A stretch of 64,000 nucleotides of DNA from Anaerolineaceae bacterium (GCA_003524305.1 DQHW01000024.1:70540-134539), one strand, 5' to 3'. Counted from the stretch's first letter, positions 44,205 to 53,287 are shown. Notes: a model not told the origin generated them from the sequence alone. Numbers and translations: made by a program.

Positions 44205-45014
44205 ATGACAACTAATGTAACCGTAACTAACTTAAAGGGTGGTGTAGGGAAAACCACCACCGCAGGACTGATGGCTCTGTTTCTTACCGAGCACCGGAAA
44301 GATCCTGTCGTGCTAATCGATGTGGACCCTCAGTGTGGTTCAACTTCTTTGTTCCTGGGAGCGAATGATCCCCACCAACTTTCTATCAAGGATGCATTAG
44401 TGGCCGCTTTGGAAGGAGCTGAACCCTTCGAAATAATGCGAGATGCATTGATTAATGTCCCGGGCAAATCTAACTTGTTCCTTATTCCTTCAGATAAGCG
44501 ACTTACCGATTTGGGCTCTGGTATTCCCGCTAATCTCCTACTCAACGTAATTCAATCTGCTGAGTTATCTGATGAGACTATTGTGATTATTGATACAGGC
44601 ACAGCACAAGGGGTGGTAAGTATGGGTATTTGTGCAGCCGACATGGTTCTTATACCGATGACGTTGAGTAAACAAACCATCAAGCCGACGATGAATACCT
44701 TGTCCTTGACAACTCAATTTCATAAACCACTTTTAGGCATTCTTCCGACTGTATGTGGTGAGGCGCAATGGGAAAGCAAATTTCTTGACTATTGGCAAAC
44801 CACTCTTGACGAGTCGCCTAGGTTGAAACAACTTAGTGGCGTGATCCTTCCTCGGATGCCTTATTCAAAATCCCTTATTCGTGGCGCTTGGGCAAAAATG
44901 CCTTTTCCTGAGAATTTTGAACCCATCTTTGATGTGATCTATACTCGTGCTTTTGGAAAAAATGCTTTGACTACTCTTCGGATTATGAAAACTTTGGAGG
45001 TTTCAAATGGTTAA
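44205..45014 (+). CDS. parA: ParA-type partition ATPase
   Basis: The deviant Walker A motif NLKGGVGKTTTAGL is at residues 8-21, with DVDPQCGSTSLFLG (A' motif) and a Walker B-like IVIIDTGTAQG. ParA ATPases position plasmids or chromosome origins with ParB. Length of about 269 without an N-terminal helix-turn-helix fits short type Ib or chromosomal-like ParA. Start is ATG 44205 with TGGAGG upstream. It overlaps parB by 8 bases. Its place in an eroded accessory region, away from replication genes, suggests a plasmid or integrative-element origin. Confidence 0.88.
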   Translation: MTTNVTVTNLKGGVGKTTTAGLMALFLTEHRKDPVVLIDVDPQCGSTSLFLGANDPHQLSIKDALVAALEGAEPFEIMRDALINVPGKSNLFLIPSDKRLTDLGSGIPANLLLNVIQSAELSDETIVIIDTGTAQGVVSMGICAADMVLIPMTLSKQTIKPTMNTLSLTTQFHKPLLGILPTVCGEAQWESKFLDYWQTTLDESPRLKQLSGVILPRMPYSKSLIRGAWAKMPFPENFEPIFDVIYTRAFGKNALTTLRIMKTLEVSNG

Positions 45015-46395
45015 AAGGTCAGATGACGCACTTTCTATCATAGCTGCAATCTCTGCTGATATTGATAACCCTATAGATAATATCGAATCTTCGTACAGAA
45101 GCAACGCGTTGGTGTCGAAATACCCTGTTCGCTCTATTCTAATTGCAGACATAATTGAGGACAGCGACGTTCAATTTCGTGAAAAACCGTTTGATCCTGA
45201 ACATAATGAAAAAGATGCTTCTCTGCTTGCCACAATGGGAGATCCGAACATCGGACTTCTCCAGCCTATTATGGTGCAGGAATTCCCTGGCAGCGGAACT
45301 GATGTGGGTATTTTCAGCCAGGCAAAAAAATACAAGATGGTTTTTGGCCATAATAGGCGCGATGCTGCAAAAATGCTGGGTTGGGATAAGATTCAAGCTC
45401 ATGTAGCGAAGGCTGGCGAGGACGTCGCACACTTTACTTTTGTTGAAAACGATAGTAGTAAGCCTCAGAGCCCGTATGAACTTGCCATGACGCTTAGGAA
45501 ATACTACGATCTTCATCCTTCACTAACTCAAACTGATCTAGCAGAAAAAGTTGGAAGAAAACAAAGTTTTGTAAGCCAACTTATTCAAACTGTAAAAGAA
45601 GATACGCCGAAGCCCCTTGTAAGTCTTTTTGCTCAAGGTATGGCTGTTATGACAATTTTAGCCTTAAAGCCAGTTTTTTTGGCCACTGATCCTTCTTTTT
45701 ATGATCGTTTGGCTGAAACTGTGGATGGATGCTCTATTGGAAATGCAAAAGCGCTTTCCATTGCTGTTGTCGAGCAAAAGATGGACCTTTTTGAAGCCAC
45801 TGCAATGTGCGGTATCTCTCAAAAAAAAGTAGCTATCCATGAACCTGTTTCAAACGATTTCCCTTCAGTAGATAACGGTTTCTCTGTTGAGGCAGAAGCC
45901 GTCGTCCCTACAATTATTTCTTCACCTGCTGGTATTCTCATTTCAAATCCTCTCGCCCCTTTGAACAATAAGACATCCGCGAACTCTAATCAACAGAGTA
46001 CAATATCTGCATCTAGGCTGCCTACAGGGATTGCCGCTGATCATGACGGTGTGGTAACGAAACTGGCAATTGATAACGGCACCTCGAAATTCCTTGTTAA
46101 AAAATTGATAGTGAAGGCTCGTGCTGAAAAATTGAGCTATGAAGAATTGAATGATGCATGTCTAATTTCGACTCGTTGTGAAAACGCAGATCAGGCTGTT
46201 GCTTACTTGCTTACCCTCATGGCTGATGCTCGTGCCTTTAGCGCCTTTAGCCAGTACGCCAGGTCGGCTCGTCTCGCCCTGAGAACGATGGCCGTGAGGG
46301 AGAAAGATCATGATTTTGCGGTTGCAACAGCGCTTCGGGTGTCTATCATTGTTCCTCTGCCCCTGGTTCCCGAAAGTCCTCAAAAAAAGAGATGA
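45007..46395 (+). CDS. parB: ParB-like partition protein
   Basis: The ParB/Srx fold spans residues about 35-160: VRSILIADIIEDSDVQFREK, LLQPIMVQEFPG and the nucleotide-binding FGHNRRDAAKMLG (canonical G-x-R-R form altered to G-H-N-R-R). Next is a helix-turn-helix, LTQTDLAEKVGRKQSFVSQL, that would bind parS. The C-terminal 200 residues are not similar to known ParB dimer domains. CTP-binding residues seem only partly conserved, so spreading on DNA may differ from chromosomal ParB. It is translationally coupled to parA. Confidence 0.85.
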   Translation: MVKRSDDALSIIAAISADIDNPIDNIESSYRSNALVSKYPVRSILIADIIEDSDVQFREKPFDPEHNEKDASLLATMGDPNIGLLQPIMVQEFPGSGTDVGIFSQAKKYKMVFGHNRRDAAKMLGWDKIQAHVAKAGEDVAHFTFVENDSSKPQSPYELAMTLRKYYDLHPSLTQTDLAEKVGRKQSFVSQLIQTVKEDTPKPLVSLFAQGMAVMTILALKPVFLATDPSFYDRLAETVDGCSIGNAKALSIAVVEQKMDLFEATAMCGISQKKVAIHEPVSNDFPSVDNGFSVEAEAVVPTIISSPAGILISNPLAPLNNKTSANSNQQSTISASRLPTGIAADHDGVVTKLAIDNGTSKFLVKKLIVKARAEKLSYEELNDACLISTRCENADQAVAYLLTLMADARAFSAFSQYARSARLALRTMAVREKDHDFAVATALRVSIIVPLPLVPESPQKKR

Positions 46396-46426
46396 CCTCT
46401 TCCTAATCCTTAGTTTGTATATTCAT

Positions 46427-46456
46427 GAGGCTGTCCCAATTGTATGGGGCAGCCTC
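46427..46456. repeat. GC-rich hairpin after parB
   Basis: GAGGCTGtCCC pairs with GGGgCAGCCTC around an 8-base loop. No T-run follows on the plus strand, so termination is uncertain. Confidence 0.5.
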
Positions 46457-46605
46457 AGTGTCACACGAATTTATAAAGTGGTATATCCCTGTCACTCATG
46501 ATCAATCGCACAGAATAATCAGTAGTTTTAAGTGTTTGAATCTTAAAATTTCTCAATTTTTCACAAAAAAGCCAAAAAAGTTCAAATTTGGACGTACAGA
46601 ATTAC

Positions 46606-46648
46606 ACCCCCATTTTTAGGCCATTTTGACCAAAAAATGGGGGTTTTT
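46606..46648 (+). terminator. Strong Rho-independent terminator
   Basis: ACCCCCATTTTT (46606-46617) pairs with AAAAATGGGGGT (to 46644), followed by T residues. It is probably the true end of the parAB transcript and separates it from the NERD gene. The rest of 46396-46827 shows no gene. Confidence 0.8.
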
Positions 46649-46827
46649 AAAGGTTATTTATGAAAAATCTTATAAATATTCAGTTCCTTTTCATGTATTT
46701 TGTCAAAATTAGATGCATTTTCAAGGTTTTTAACCAATAATAAGCCGAAAAACCAACAATACAAAACCCATTTCGGTTGTTATTATGGAATTATAGAACA
46801 TTAATTTCATTACCAAGGAGGCTTCAC

Positions 46828-48186
46828 ATGCTAATCATCAATAAGAAATACTCAAATCTGTTAAAAGGTTACCAAAGAGCAATTGAACTTGACGAGCAAT
46901 TAAAGCATGAATGGGAATTAACATACAAACCTGAAATAAACAAAGCGGTAAATGAAAACTTTATAAATGAAACCAAGGAATATGAAGAAAAGTTAAAAAT
47001 ATGGCAAGATATGGAAAATGCAAAAATAGCTGAATGGCAATCAAATCAAATAGCTCTAAAAATTGAATTTGATTTGGCAAACAAGCAAAAGGTGGACCAG
47101 ATATGCTTTCGAAACAAACAGCTGTCAATTGAAAAAACAAATTGGATGATTGCCTGGATACTTAGTTTTATCGTGTTATTTTGGCTATTAATTATCCCAG
47201 GAAAAAGTCATTTACCAATTGTGGTATTTGGGATTATTTCCCTTTTCACCTTTCTGCTTTTTAGTTTCTCGATCACAGCGCTTATAGTGTTTTTAGTAAA
47301 AAGCAATGGTGAGACACAGCGAATTCCTCAATTTATTCCAACCCCTAAACCCCAGTCAGAAGAATGGGATTCTTCTGCTCGGCCAATTGAACCCGAAAAA
47401 GTCAAATCGATACTCCAAAATATTAATTGTCCCAGTGTGCTTTCAAGATGGATTGAAGATATTCAATATAAAGATGGAGGCGAGGAATATTTTCGCAATT
47501 TTGCAAAAAAATGTCCTCAAGCCATAGCTGGCATTCCTGGTGAAATCAGTATGATGCGGTCAATAAATAGTATTTTTGATCAAAACAAAACAATAGTCGA
47601 CGAAAACGGTATATATTTACTCAGGTTGAGAATTGGTAATAATGACGATGTGGATGGTATCGAAATTGATAAGCGAGGTATATGGGTCCTTGAAAGTAAA
47701 TACTATGATGGAGAATTAACTTATAAGTTTGGACAATGGAAACACAGCGTGAAAGTAAGGCATGCGGCTCATGAATGTCTTTCAGGCTGGCAAGAAAAGG
47801 AATATAACCGTCCCCTCGACCTCGATAAACAGTGGTTACGCGAGTTCGATTGCGTCATAAGTCTCTTGACCAATGAAATAAATACCTATCCATGGTTAAA
47901 GAAAATGATCTCGGGAGGCTTAGTTTTTACACATCCTGATGTTAATGTTGATATAAATAATTGTTCAGTTCAGTATTCCATTGGCATGGATCAAGCTATT
48001 CTCATGCAAAGAGAATCAGAAAAACCCAAGTTAACATTTGTAAGGCGTCTAGAAATCGCAGATGCTTTACTCAAAGCAAATCGCAAGTTCGAACCCGAGC
48101 AAATTTCATCAGTTCATCTCGCTGAAGAGATTAGTGCCAAATTGAGAACTTTTCTAAAAGAACAAGCAAAGAATAAAATAAACTAA
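46828..48186 (+). CDS. Membrane-anchored NERD-domain protein
   Basis: The 452-residue protein begins with an acidic and lysine-rich coiled-coil region (about residues 10-95), then two membrane helices (about 105-170), then a soluble domain. The latter has a NERD-nuclease-like pattern: IPGEISMMRSINSIF (conserved G-E), DDVDGIEIDKRGIWVLESKY (D, then E-x-K), then a W-x(n)-G-Q-W segment. NERD domains resemble Holliday-junction and restriction-type nucleases and occur in defence and plasmid proteins. It has AAGGAGG upstream of ATG 46828. Located next to parAB and a recombinase in an accessory region, it may be a defence or plasmid-maintenance protein; this is inference. Confidence 0.72.
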   Translation: MLIINKKYSNLLKGYQRAIELDEQLKHEWELTYKPEINKAVNENFINETKEYEEKLKIWQDMENAKIAEWQSNQIALKIEFDLANKQKVDQICFRNKQLSIEKTNWMIAWILSFIVLFWLLIIPGKSHLPIVVFGIISLFTFLLFSFSITALIVFLVKSNGETQRIPQFIPTPKPQSEEWDSSARPIEPEKVKSILQNINCPSVLSRWIEDIQYKDGGEEYFRNFAKKCPQAIAGIPGEISMMRSINSIFDQNKTIVDENGIYLLRLRIGNNDDVDGIEIDKRGIWVLESKYYDGELTYKFGQWKHSVKVRHAAHECLSGWQEKEYNRPLDLDKQWLREFDCVISLLTNEINTYPWLKKMISGGLVFTHPDVNVDINNCSVQYSIGMDQAILMQRESEKPKLTFVRRLEIADALLKANRKFEPEQISSVHLAEEISAKLRTFLKEQAKNKIN

Positions 48187-48210
48187 GAATAACTTTGCTT
48201 CTGTGATTCT

Positions 48211-48245
48211 CAGCTTCAATCCTATGGAAAGAAGGATTGAAGCTG
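48211..48245 (+). terminator. Hairpin after the NERD gene
   Basis: CAGCTTCAATCCT (48211-48223) pairs perfectly with AGGATTGAAGCTG (48233-48245) around a 9-base loop. It sits 25 bases after the stop codon. No T-run follows, so it may act as an mRNA 3' stabiliser rather than a classic terminator. Confidence 0.5.
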
Positions 48246-48592
48246 GGATAAATCCTGGAATCTCCGAACATTTGTTTTTACCATGTTTGCTATTAAACTA
48301 CCCATGATCCTTTACAAGATAATGCTAACCCAGCTAAACCATTTTTCTCTAAACGAATTTTTGCGAGAATTCATAATTTGAAATTGATTAAGGGTTGGGA
48401 TTATTAACAAGCAAAAATGCAGTAATTGCGTCTCGAATATTGAGCGAATAAAAATAAACAAATTTTCTTCTTAACTCCACTTATGATGAACTCTTGGAGA
48501 TTTTTAAATTTCATTACGGAAACATTTAATGCCGGCTTAACCAGTTATCTTGTAAACTTAAAGGATCAATTGAAAAGCTTAATAAACTTTCG

Positions 48593-48838
48593 TCAGATCT
48601 CCACCATGGCCAACATATACAATTCACAATAGCCCAGCAGCGCTTCAGTATGTTGTTCCTTCTCTTGTTGATCAACTTGTCCAAATGTCATGCCTTTATC
48701 GCACAACTCAGTAACCATAACAGGGAGCACATGCTTAATTGACCAACTTCCCTTGAAAACAGGATGCTAGTGGTAACTCAGGTTGACAATATCACCGAGA
48801 TCGAAGATTCTTTCATTTAGAAGCTCAAGGTAGGGATA
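48593..48838 (-). pseudogene. DUF2779-like C-terminal remnant
   Basis: Read on the minus strand, an 82-codon frame with one internal stop (after LGDIVNLSYH) contains HPVFKGSWSIKHVLPVM and ALLGYCELYMLAMVEI, then a stop. This resembles the exonuclease-like end of DUF2779 proteins, with their F-x-G-S-x-S-I-K-x-V-L-P and L-L-x-Y-C-x-x-D-T-x-A-M-V motifs; the catalytic-type D-T is L-Y here. The remaining N-terminal part is absent. It is a decayed fragment beside the GT-C gene. The stretch 48246-48592 shows nothing else. Confidence 0.62.
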
Positions 48839-48841
48839 AAT

Positions 48842-50662
48842 TCAATTAACAACCTTTAACATCTGATAGGAATAAGCGCCTTCAGAGGAGAAAATCAATT
48901 GGAGGTCACCATTAACAAGGCCTTCCTGTATTTTAGTTTTAATGTCAGATATCGCATTATTTGGAACAAGTAAATAATCAATCTCAGGATTCTCGATTGA
49001 AACCAAATAATCTGGTAGATTATCATACCAGTAAGAGACTTGTGATCCACCTAACCCGGGTAAATAATCAACTGGATAATTTGTAAGTATCTTAATTTCC
49101 GGTCCTGTCGTTACTACCAATTGCCTGATTTTTTCATTTAATTCAGGGTTAAATAATTGCCATTGCTTTTCTTCCTGGTTTTGAATTAATTTTTCAAGAG
49201 GAAATTTTAATCCAATTAAACCTAGCGCAAGAATCAGTACAATAAATAATGATATGACAGGAGTTTTGTGAATCTTAATAATATTTAGTAATCGAATTAA
49301 ATATTCAAAAAGGTATTGAATAAATAATCCTATGGTCAAACCCCAAATTGGAAAAATCAAAGCCAGGTTTCTTACTTCATAACTGAAATAGAAGATCCAA
49401 ATCAATGAATATGGAATCGCGACAATTATTCCAAGCCATCGATAAGGATTTTTTACCAATAATACGGCAGGAACTAATCCGAGCAGCAAATATTTATACT
49501 TTCCTAAAAGTGAAAATGCATCCAAAGCTCTTTCAATATATCCCGCCCCCTGATAAATATCCTTGGTAACATATGCAATATTAGATGAATCAATCCCATT
49601 GTTTACTTGGATCCATTTAACAAGATACCACGAGGCGACTACCAGTAAAGCCAGGAGATAAGCAACTAATAAATTTCTAGACTTTGCCTTATCGAGCATG
49701 TCAGGCTTTTGTTGAAAAAGGATTAGATAGCCTAACAAAGGAAAAAGCACAAAAACAAAAACACCTGCCTGTTTAGTTAACGCCGCACCTGCAGCCATAA
49801 TTATGCTGGCAAAAATCAATCCAAAACCATATTCCTTTTTATCCGCTTTGAGCCGTGTGCATAAGAGCATATAAATACTGGCAAAACTAAAAAAGGTCAT
49901 TGGTAAATCAACATAGCCATCAGCAATAAACTCACCAGTAAACTTTTTTATGATCAACCGAGTGAGAATTACACCAATGAAAAACCCAAAGGATCTTGTT
50001 TTTATCCCGAGATCAAAAAGCATCAGTAGAATCAACAAACTAAAAAGAGGCATGATCGCTTTTGGAAATGACTGCAATTCAATGCCATTCATAAGTACGT
50101 ATGAAATTGACCAATTGGCTGGAATTAATTGGGGATAATAGGAGGTTGCTGTCGGAAAAATCCCTTTCGACCACTCTACAGCCCATCGATTCCACGAAAC
50201 CACAGCGTCCCAGGTTTGAAAAACCGTGCCAAGGTTATTGGTAAATCTTTGGACCACCCATACAATATCGGTGATCGCAAAAATGAGTAAAACAAAAAAT
50301 ATAAAATAATTGATTATTCTTAATAATGAGGAAGTACCGGGACTATCTGAGAGAGAATAATCAATCGATTTTAACCAATGCTCAAATCGGTAAATTAAAT
50401 CTTCATAAGATTCGAACAGTTTTTTTCGAAACAACCAAATACAGGTGGCGAGTTCAAGAATTATTATGCCGAGGATAGTAATTTGAATGAATAAGTGGCA
50501 TAAGGTAAGCAAAACAACCAACCAAAAATTGGAAAATAAACTGATCCCAAAAATGGCGATTAATTTGGGTATGCCATTGGAATTTATTTTTAATAGTTTT
50601 GAAATAATTAATCCAGGTAGAAAAATCATCTGAATTAGGCTTAAAACACCAAGAACCATCAT
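48842..50662 (-). CDS. GT-C-like membrane protein, paralogue C
   Basis: This 606-residue protein matches paralogues A (11376) and B (13425) in layout and in key motifs: LSLIQMIFLPGLIISKLLKI at the start, FQTWDAVVSWNRWAVEWSKG followed by YYPQLIPANWSISYV in the first external loop, and AALTKQAGVFVFVLFPLLGY. It is more divergent and lies outside the main glycan locus, beyond the parAB region. The candidate catalytic residue is the Asp after Trp in the loop. Two adjacent ATG codons with AGAGGG upstream give the start. It is probably a related transferase acting on the outer face. Confidence 0.7.
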   Translation of the reverse strand: MMVLGVLSLIQMIFLPGLIISKLLKINSNGIPKLIAIFGISLFSNFWLVVLLTLCHLFIQITILGIIILELATCIWLFRKKLFESYEDLIYRFEHWLKSIDYSLSDSPGTSSLLRIINYFIFFVLLIFAITDIVWVVQRFTNNLGTVFQTWDAVVSWNRWAVEWSKGIFPTATSYYPQLIPANWSISYVLMNGIELQSFPKAIMPLFSLLILLMLFDLGIKTRSFGFFIGVILTRLIIKKFTGEFIADGYVDLPMTFFSFASIYMLLCTRLKADKKEYGFGLIFASIIMAAGAALTKQAGVFVFVLFPLLGYLILFQQKPDMLDKAKSRNLLVAYLLALLVVASWYLVKWIQVNNGIDSSNIAYVTKDIYQGAGYIERALDAFSLLGKYKYLLLGLVPAVLLVKNPYRWLGIIVAIPYSLIWIFYFSYEVRNLALIFPIWGLTIGLFIQYLFEYLIRLLNIIKIHKTPVISLFIVLILALGLIGLKFPLEKLIQNQEEKQWQLFNPELNEKIRQLVVTTGPEIKILTNYPVDYLPGLGGSQVSYWYDNLPDYLVSIENPEIDYLLVPNNAISDIKTKIQEGLVNGDLQLIFSSEGAYSYQMLKVVN

Positions 50663-50783
50663 GATTCCCTCTTTTTATCGATAGATATGAAATTATAACC
50701 CAACTAATTAAAGCCCATTGAATCCTTCTTCTCTTTATTAAAGGCAGATACGCCTCCCCTTATTTATCGTGTAAAATCAAACC

Positions 50784-51821
50784 ATGGTAAAAATCGAAGA
50801 CTCCCGATTTGGCGGTGAAATTCAACCCCTTCTGCCGGGTGAACTGGTCAACTTGATCGGCGAAAGAGCCAACCGGGCGGCAGCGGCATCCCGCTTTTTA
50901 GATTACCGCTCAAGGCGGGCAGACCAAACTCTCCGACGCCAGGATGCCGACTTACTGCTTTTTCGCGAGTTTTTAGCAGAAGTAAAAGTTAATACTGGTG
51001 ATCTTTCTCACGAACCAGGTGCCTGGCGACTGGTAACCTGGGGATTGGTGGAGGCTTTTGTTAAATGGCAGATTTCCAGGGGCTATGCCATTCAAAGTGT
51101 TAATGTTCACCTATCATCCATTAAAACGTATGCGCGCCTGGCCATGCAGGCCGGTGCATTACTCCCACAGGAATATGCATTAATCCGTGCCGTGCAGGGC
51201 TACAGTTATCGAGAACAAAGCCGCATCGATGCGCGCCGCAAGGTAACCCGCATCGGATTGAAGAAATCAGAACCAGTAAAAATCACACCTGAAGAAGCAG
51301 CTCAATTAAAACAACAACCGGATACACCCCAAGGCAGGCGAGATGCCTTTATGATATGTCTGCTTCTCGATCATGGTCTGCGGGTGGGAGAAGTTGCAGC
51401 CCTGGAAGTGACTGATTTCAATTTGCGTGATGAACAACTCCGTTTCTATCGTCCCAAGGTAAACAAGGAGCAGATTCATCATTTGACCAAAGATACCTTA
51501 AAAGCATTGAAAGCCTACCTGGATCATGGCGATATGGCACGCAGTGGACTCGCGCTCAGACGCAGTCTTCGCAATGAAGAACTTGGTGCCTCAGGTATGA
51601 CTGAACGCGCCATCACGGCCAGGGTTGGTTTTTTAGGTGAGAAAATCGGCGTCATGGGGCTTTCTGCCCACGATTGCCGCCACTTTTGGGCAACATCCGC
51701 TGCCCGTCATGGCACAGACCCCTTTGTACTGCAAGAAGCCGGCGGTTGGTCCTCCTTGGCCATGCCCCGCCGCTATGTGGATGATAATGAAATCTCCAAC
51801 GAAGGAGTGAAGTTGGATTAA
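50784..51821 (+). CDS. Tyrosine recombinase (phage integrase family)
   Basis: The protein has an N-terminal SAM-like core-binding domain (residues about 40-150) and a C-terminal catalytic domain with LDHGLRVGEVAALE (Arg I), RPKVNKEQIHHLTK (Lys in beta hairpin), LSAHDCRHFWAT (H-x-x-R), QEAGGWSSL and the nucleophile in MPRRYVDD. It catalyses site-specific integration or excision. It is alone, without an excisionase or relaxase, and could be the remaining integrase of the accessory region to its left. No tRNA or flanking direct repeat was recognised. Confidence 0.9.
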   Translation: MVKIEDSRFGGEIQPLLPGELVNLIGERANRAAAASRFLDYRSRRADQTLRRQDADLLLFREFLAEVKVNTGDLSHEPGAWRLVTWGLVEAFVKWQISRGYAIQSVNVHLSSIKTYARLAMQAGALLPQEYALIRAVQGYSYREQSRIDARRKVTRIGLKKSEPVKITPEEAAQLKQQPDTPQGRRDAFMICLLLDHGLRVGEVAALEVTDFNLRDEQLRFYRPKVNKEQIHHLTKDTLKALKAYLDHGDMARSGLALRRSLRNEELGASGMTERAITARVGFLGEKIGVMGLSAHDCRHFWATSAARHGTDPFVLQEAGGWSSLAMPRRYVDDNEISNEGVKLD

Positions 51822-51874
51822 AATGTGCGGATTTTTGTAATCTAGAAAATCAAATTATTACTTGGATGGTATTA

Positions 51875-52069
51875 ATGAAAAAATATTTTTCAATTTTTAA
51901 GAATATGAATGTCACGGATTGGATTTTAGCCCTTCTCGTCATTGCTTTGGTTGCCTATGTTGTTAATTTGATCTTTCCTCCCAATGGCTGGATGATCGGG
52001 ATTGTCGCATCATTGTTGCTCTTATTTATTGCAAAATATCGCCGCGACCAATTAATAAAAGACAAATAA
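51875..52069 (+). CDS. Small two-helix membrane protein
   Basis: From ATG 51875, 64 residues with two hydrophobic helices (WILALLVIALVAYVVNLIF and GMIGIVASLLLLF type) and basic ends. No family is recognised. It lies 53 bases after the recombinase and precedes another small membrane protein. Composition supports a real gene; function is unknown. Confidence 0.55.
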   Translation: MKKYFSIFKNMNVTDWILALLVIALVAYVVNLIFPPNGWMIGIVASLLLLFIAKYRRDQLIKDK

Positions 52070-52098
52070 TAATTTGATCTTTGGCATGCTTTCAAGGA

Positions 52099-52545
52099 AT
52101 GAAGACTAATATGAAAAAAATGAATTGGTTGACAAAAACACTTGCTATTGGCGGAACGATACTTGTAACAATTCCAATGCTGGCTCCCATCATTTTTTCA
52201 ATTATTCACCTGATATCCACGGGAAGATTCCTTCTGGATTTTCTTATGCCTGCTGAACTTGGTATTGTTGTTTTCATCGGTTCAGGATTACTTCTTTGGG
52301 CAGCCATCCGGTCACGACTTTGTCTGAAATGGATCGCTTGGAGTACAGGTATCGCAATTGTACTGGTATTTGGCAGCCAGGGATTGGCAGGAATCACCGG
52401 TCTCGCCTCTGGAAGGTCCGAACCAGTGGGTTGGCAATTCGGCGTTGTGCTGGGTGGAATAATAGGCTACGATCTTGCTGTTATTGCCCTATCGATTGGC
52501 GGGGTATTGTTATGCAGGCATCTTCTTCGACGGGGTAATGAATAA
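52099..52545 (+). CDS. Hypothetical four-helix membrane protein
   Basis: About 149 residues with four hydrophobic segments and short polar loops. No known domain is visible. Starts at 52099 or 52111 are both possible (MKTNMKKMNWL), and neither has a strong ribosome site; the longer TTG/ATG reading from 52081 is less likely. It is on the same strand as its small neighbour, about 30 bases downstream, so they may be one operon. Confidence 0.55.
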   Translation: MKTNMKKMNWLTKTLAIGGTILVTIPMLAPIIFSIIHLISTGRFLLDFLMPAELGIVVFIGSGLLLWAAIRSRLCLKWIAWSTGIAIVLVFGSQGLAGITGLASGRSEPVGWQFGVVLGGIIGYDLAVIALSIGGVLLCRHLLRRGNE

Positions 52546-52619
52546 TCGCTTTTGCGTCGAATAATCAATTCAATTCTCAAATTTGACCGCCATCACACTC
52601 TCAAATCAGAGGTTCAATT

Positions 52620-53237
52620 ATGGATATTCATTATTTACTTAAAGGGTTGATCATCGGTTTTTCGATTGCCGCCCCCGTTGGCCCCATCGGTGTGTTATGC
52701 ATTCGCCGAACCCTGGCTGACGGACATGCAGCCGGCTTGCTTTCAGGTCTTGGTGCTGCCACCGCTGATGCACTTTACGGTTGTATGGCAGGTTTTGGAT
52801 TGACGTTGATATCCGCTTTTCTAGTCAGCCAGCAGAAATGGATCCGGTTGGTGGGCGGGGCTTTTTTGTGCTATTTGGGTGTAAAAACGTTGCTCACCAA
52901 ACCTGCCCATGAACCTGCCAAGGTCAAGAAAAAGGGATTGCTAGGTTCATACGCCTCAACCTTCTTATTGACACTCACTAATCCCATGACCATTCTCTCT
53001 TTTGCAGCTATCTTTGCAGGATTAGGTTTGGCATCCTCGGAAAATAATTTTTCTTCGGCTGGATTTTTGGTTTTAGGTGTCTTCATTGGATCAGCAGCCT
53101 GGTGGCTGATGCTTAGCAGTGTGGTCGGTTTCTTCCGCGAAAAATTCGGGCTCAAGGCAATGCAGTGGGTAAACCGAATTTCAGGGTTGATCATCCTCGG
53201 GTTCGGAATCTTTGCACTTGTCAGTCTTTTAAAATAA
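52620..53237 (+). CDS. LysE-family amino acid exporter
   Basis: The 205-residue protein has six hydrophobic segments and the LysE/RhtB signature at the N-terminus, GFSIAAPVGPIGVLCIRRTL, and later LTLTNPMTILSFAAIF. These proteins export amino acids or other small metabolites across the inner membrane. Substrate cannot be predicted. It has AGAGG upstream of ATG 52620. It is convergent with the chemoreceptor gene and is separated from it by a bidirectional terminator. Confidence 0.92.
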   Translation: MDIHYLLKGLIIGFSIAAPVGPIGVLCIRRTLADGHAAGLLSGLGAATADALYGCMAGFGLTLISAFLVSQQKWIRLVGGAFLCYLGVKTLLTKPAHEPAKVKKKGLLGSYASTFLLTLTNPMTILSFAAIFAGLGLASSENNFSSAGFLVLGVFIGSAAWWLMLSSVVGFFREKFGLKAMQWVNRISGLIILGFGIFALVSLLK

Positions 53238-53238
53238 C

Positions 53239-53269
53239 AAAAATAACCCTGAATATCAGGGTTATTTTT
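53239..53269. terminator. Bidirectional terminator
   Basis: AAATAACCCTG (53241-53251) pairs with CAGGGTTATTT (53257-53267) around a 5-base loop. A-rich on the left and T-rich on the right, so it can end both the LysE gene and the convergent chemoreceptor gene. Confidence 0.85.
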
Positions 53270-53287
53270 GCTGATTTAACTAAATCC

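Noticed and set aside
46427..46456. Terminator of parB
   Set aside because: The stem is good but lacks a T-run; the stronger terminator with T residues is at 46606.
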